Assembly (NCBI GenBank): GCA_965201045.1
Contig: OZ241746.1
Location: forward strand, 2,976,001-3,040,000
Reading direction: 5' to 3'
Source: JAPORK01 sp026710285
Lineage (GTDB): Bacteria; Pseudomonadota; Gammaproteobacteria; Pseudomonadales; Endozoicomonadaceae
Length of the DNA stretch: 64,000 bases
Numbering within the stretch: the stretch's first letter is position 1; every line of letters starts with the position of its first letter. Positions 62,486-64,000 of this stretch are shown here, one piece after another. The translations under genes and the position numbers were made by a program. The notes below the pieces were generated by a model that was given only the letters and a program-made list of their open reading frames with translations, searched no databases and was not told the DNA's origin.

Positions 62486-62582
62486 AGGGATATTGCTACT
62501 ATTATCAGAATGTTTATAATATGTGAAAGAAAATTTTTATCGTAAATAATGATTAATTTATTGTTGCTCAATAACAGTTTTT
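62486..62582 (-). repeat. RHS array spacer
   Basis: 97 bases separate the stop of copy A from the start of copy B. They are too short for an immunity gene, and the same sequence stands at 56962-57058. Confidence 0.75.
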
Positions 62583-64000
62583 TTATATTTTAAATCTTAA
62601 AAGATAACAGATACACCTCATATCAGCAGAGATACAATCAAACAAAAGTTTTTCCATTTGATCACCCCTACCGAAACGGAGTAAGACATTATCCCCATTC
62701 GGAAAATATCCCATATAACCATTACTGATCAACTTAATTATTAATGCTGCATGATTTGGAATAACAACCATTGTTATTTCACCTGTATTGAGTGATGCAG
62801 CTTCAAGTGATCTTACTACTCCCTCACGGAAGATACTTTTAACTAAGCCACCACCATTCAAGAACTTAAAGTTTTCCCATAAACTTAACAAATATGGTGT
62901 TATTATTTCCATTTGTTGAGCTCTCGGTAAATCATTCATTGGGAATTTTTGCTCCATACCATATTTACATGTTAAAAAATTCTGAAAAAGATTAAGATTA
63001 AGAGGGTTTTTCTTTATCCTGGAAAATGTCAGTATAAGTGATGTATCACAGTCTATTAGTGCACTGTGTTTAAATAAAAAATTCCATACTGTATTAAACT
63101 GGTCAATATTGTTAATTTTCAGATGGGGCTGACCCCGGATAGTATCGATAAGCTGAGGTACTTTTTGTTGGAGGTATTGAAAAACATAAAAATGACCAAC
63201 TTCTGGAATAAAATCTCTGGTTAAAACTCTGGTGTTTAATAATTTTAACGGTATTTCATCTAACAAAGATAGCGGTTTTGACTTAAACAAACAGAGTCCT
63301 GCATCAATAGCGGCTGTGGCAGCCATGCTGACCATTTGTATAACACCTACCACGGAAGCTGCAATGTTCAGTCCTTTATTAGCAGGTATCACTGCTGCAG
63401 CCACAGGCACACTGCCTGCAAGGGTTGCTCCTGCGGTTACGGCAGATGCTAATAATGTACCTCCGCAGGTATAAGCTGATCCGCCTAATGTTGCAACAGT
63501 GAGCGCAGAGGTAATAACTGCTCCAGCGATATTTGCCCATTTTTCATGTAGTGCATCCAGACCAAAAGAGCTGATATAATTAACCCACTTAAAAGCAGAT
63601 CCAAGCCACTTTGGCATATTACCACTCGGATCACTGTTCATGATTGGGTTATTGCTACCAAAACCATAACCGCCTCCTGCCGGGTCTTCACTGACAAAGT
63701 AACGCTGTTGTGGGTTATACGTGCGATGACCATTTCCCAAAAATTGCCATCCGGTAGTAGGATCTGTCCGTTCTCCATCAAAACCAAACAGCGTTTGCTG
63801 ATAAGTCGGGAACTGGTTTTTATTAATATTCCAGCGCATTCCATAAGGACTGTAGACGCTGCGCTGGCTCAGTTGATAGTGGTTATTTGTCAGATTTTTT
63901 GTTAACACGCTGATTACATCACCTTTGTAATTGCTTTCATTATATTGTCGAATAACACCATCAATAGTTTTGGCAGCTCCCTGATAACCAATGGTATGTG
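62583..64000 (-). CDS. RHS/YD-repeat protein, C-terminal part (array copy A, cut by window edge)
   Basis: The frame is open to the window edge (TIGYQGAAKTIDGVIRQYNE) and encodes the end of the RHS core, the hydrophobic helices and the same Cys/His C-terminal domain as copy B (ALIDCDTSLIL, PNHAALI). Differences from copy B are scattered (for example FYVFQYLQQ versus FDVEQYLLQ), so this is a recent tandem duplicate. The gene starts outside the window. Confidence 0.88.
   Translation of the reverse strand, partial: HTIGYQGAAKTIDGVIRQYNESNYKGDVISVLTKNLTNNHYQLSQRSVYSPYGMRWNINKNQFPTYQQTLFGFDGERTDPTTGWQFLGNGHRTYNPQQRYFVSEDPAGGGYGFGSNNPIMNSDPSGNMPKWLGSAFKWVNYISSFGLDALHEKWANIAGAVITSALTVATLGGSAYTCGGTLLASAVTAGATLAGSVPVAAAVIPANKGLNIAASVVGVIQMVSMAATAAIDAGLCLFKSKPLSLLDEIPLKLLNTRVLTRDFIPEVGHFYVFQYLQQKVPQLIDTIRGQPHLKINNIDQFNTVWNFLFKHSALIDCDTSLILTFSRIKKNPLNLNLFQNFLTCKYGMEQKFPMNDLPRAQQMEIITPYLLSLWENFKFLNGGGLVKSIFREGVVRSLEAASLNTGEITMVVIPNHAALIIKLISNGYMGYFPNGDNVLLRFGRGDQMEKLLFDCISADMRCICYLLRFKI

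Overview
The window comes from an AT-rich, host-associated gammaproteobacterium. The 16S rRNA gene reads like Oceanospirillales/Endozoicomonadaceae. Eukaryote-like secreted proteins and many decayed mobile elements also fit a symbiont or intracellular parasite in the Endozoicomonas / 'Candidatus Endonucleibacter' neighbourhood. That placement is an inference from remembered family features, not from a database search.

Layout. (1) 1-12.1 kb: a tandem array of large secreted type-I-membrane-like proteins, three complete copies plus the 3' end of a fourth. Each complete copy has a signal peptide, an SRCR (scavenger receptor cysteine-rich) domain, a Ser/Thr/Pro stalk of variable length, a C-terminal transmembrane helix and a short basic tail. 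Near-identical spacers separate them. (2) 12.5-22.9 kb: housekeeping genes glnA, leuS, relA, a NAPE-PLD-like metallo-beta-lactamase-fold hydrolase, and prfB with its programmed frameshift. (3) 22.9-29.06 kb: a complete rRNA operon (two promoters, 16S, tRNA-Ile, tRNA-Ala, 23S, 5S, terminator). Its 23S gene carries an intervening sequence of about 507 nt made of three internal repeats at the tip of the helix-68 region. (4) 29.1-33.0 kb: a possible group II intron 5' fragment, two small secreted proteins, an effector-like protein (IQ motif, 63-bp repeats, kinase C-lobe) and a type III chaperone-like gene. (5) 33.1-50.0 kb: def bracketed by two inverted 126-bp MITEs, ppc, a MarC-family gene, mobile-element debris with a truncated acetyltransferase-like gene, a haem-oxygenase-like protein, tRNA-Ser, apeB-dapD, a membrane-anchored PIG-L deacetylase, an OmpW-like porin, a Glu-Gly-Ala tRNA cluster and an aromatic amino-acid permease. 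(6) 50.5-64 kb: an internally deleted IS3 element, then a tandem array of giant RHS/YD-repeat proteins on the minus strand: two complete, one running off the window edge, and one surviving only as an N-terminal fragment.

How it fits together. The housekeeping genes give core metabolism (nitrogen assimilation, lysine/peptidoglycan precursors, anaplerosis, stringent response, translation). The accessory genes look directed at a eukaryotic host: receptor-like surface proteins, RHS proteins with Cys/His-bearing C-terminal domains and no room for immunity genes, and a probable type III effector/chaperone pair. Both arrays show recent duplication, gene conversion and decay, consistent with ongoing diversification of surface or host-interaction proteins.
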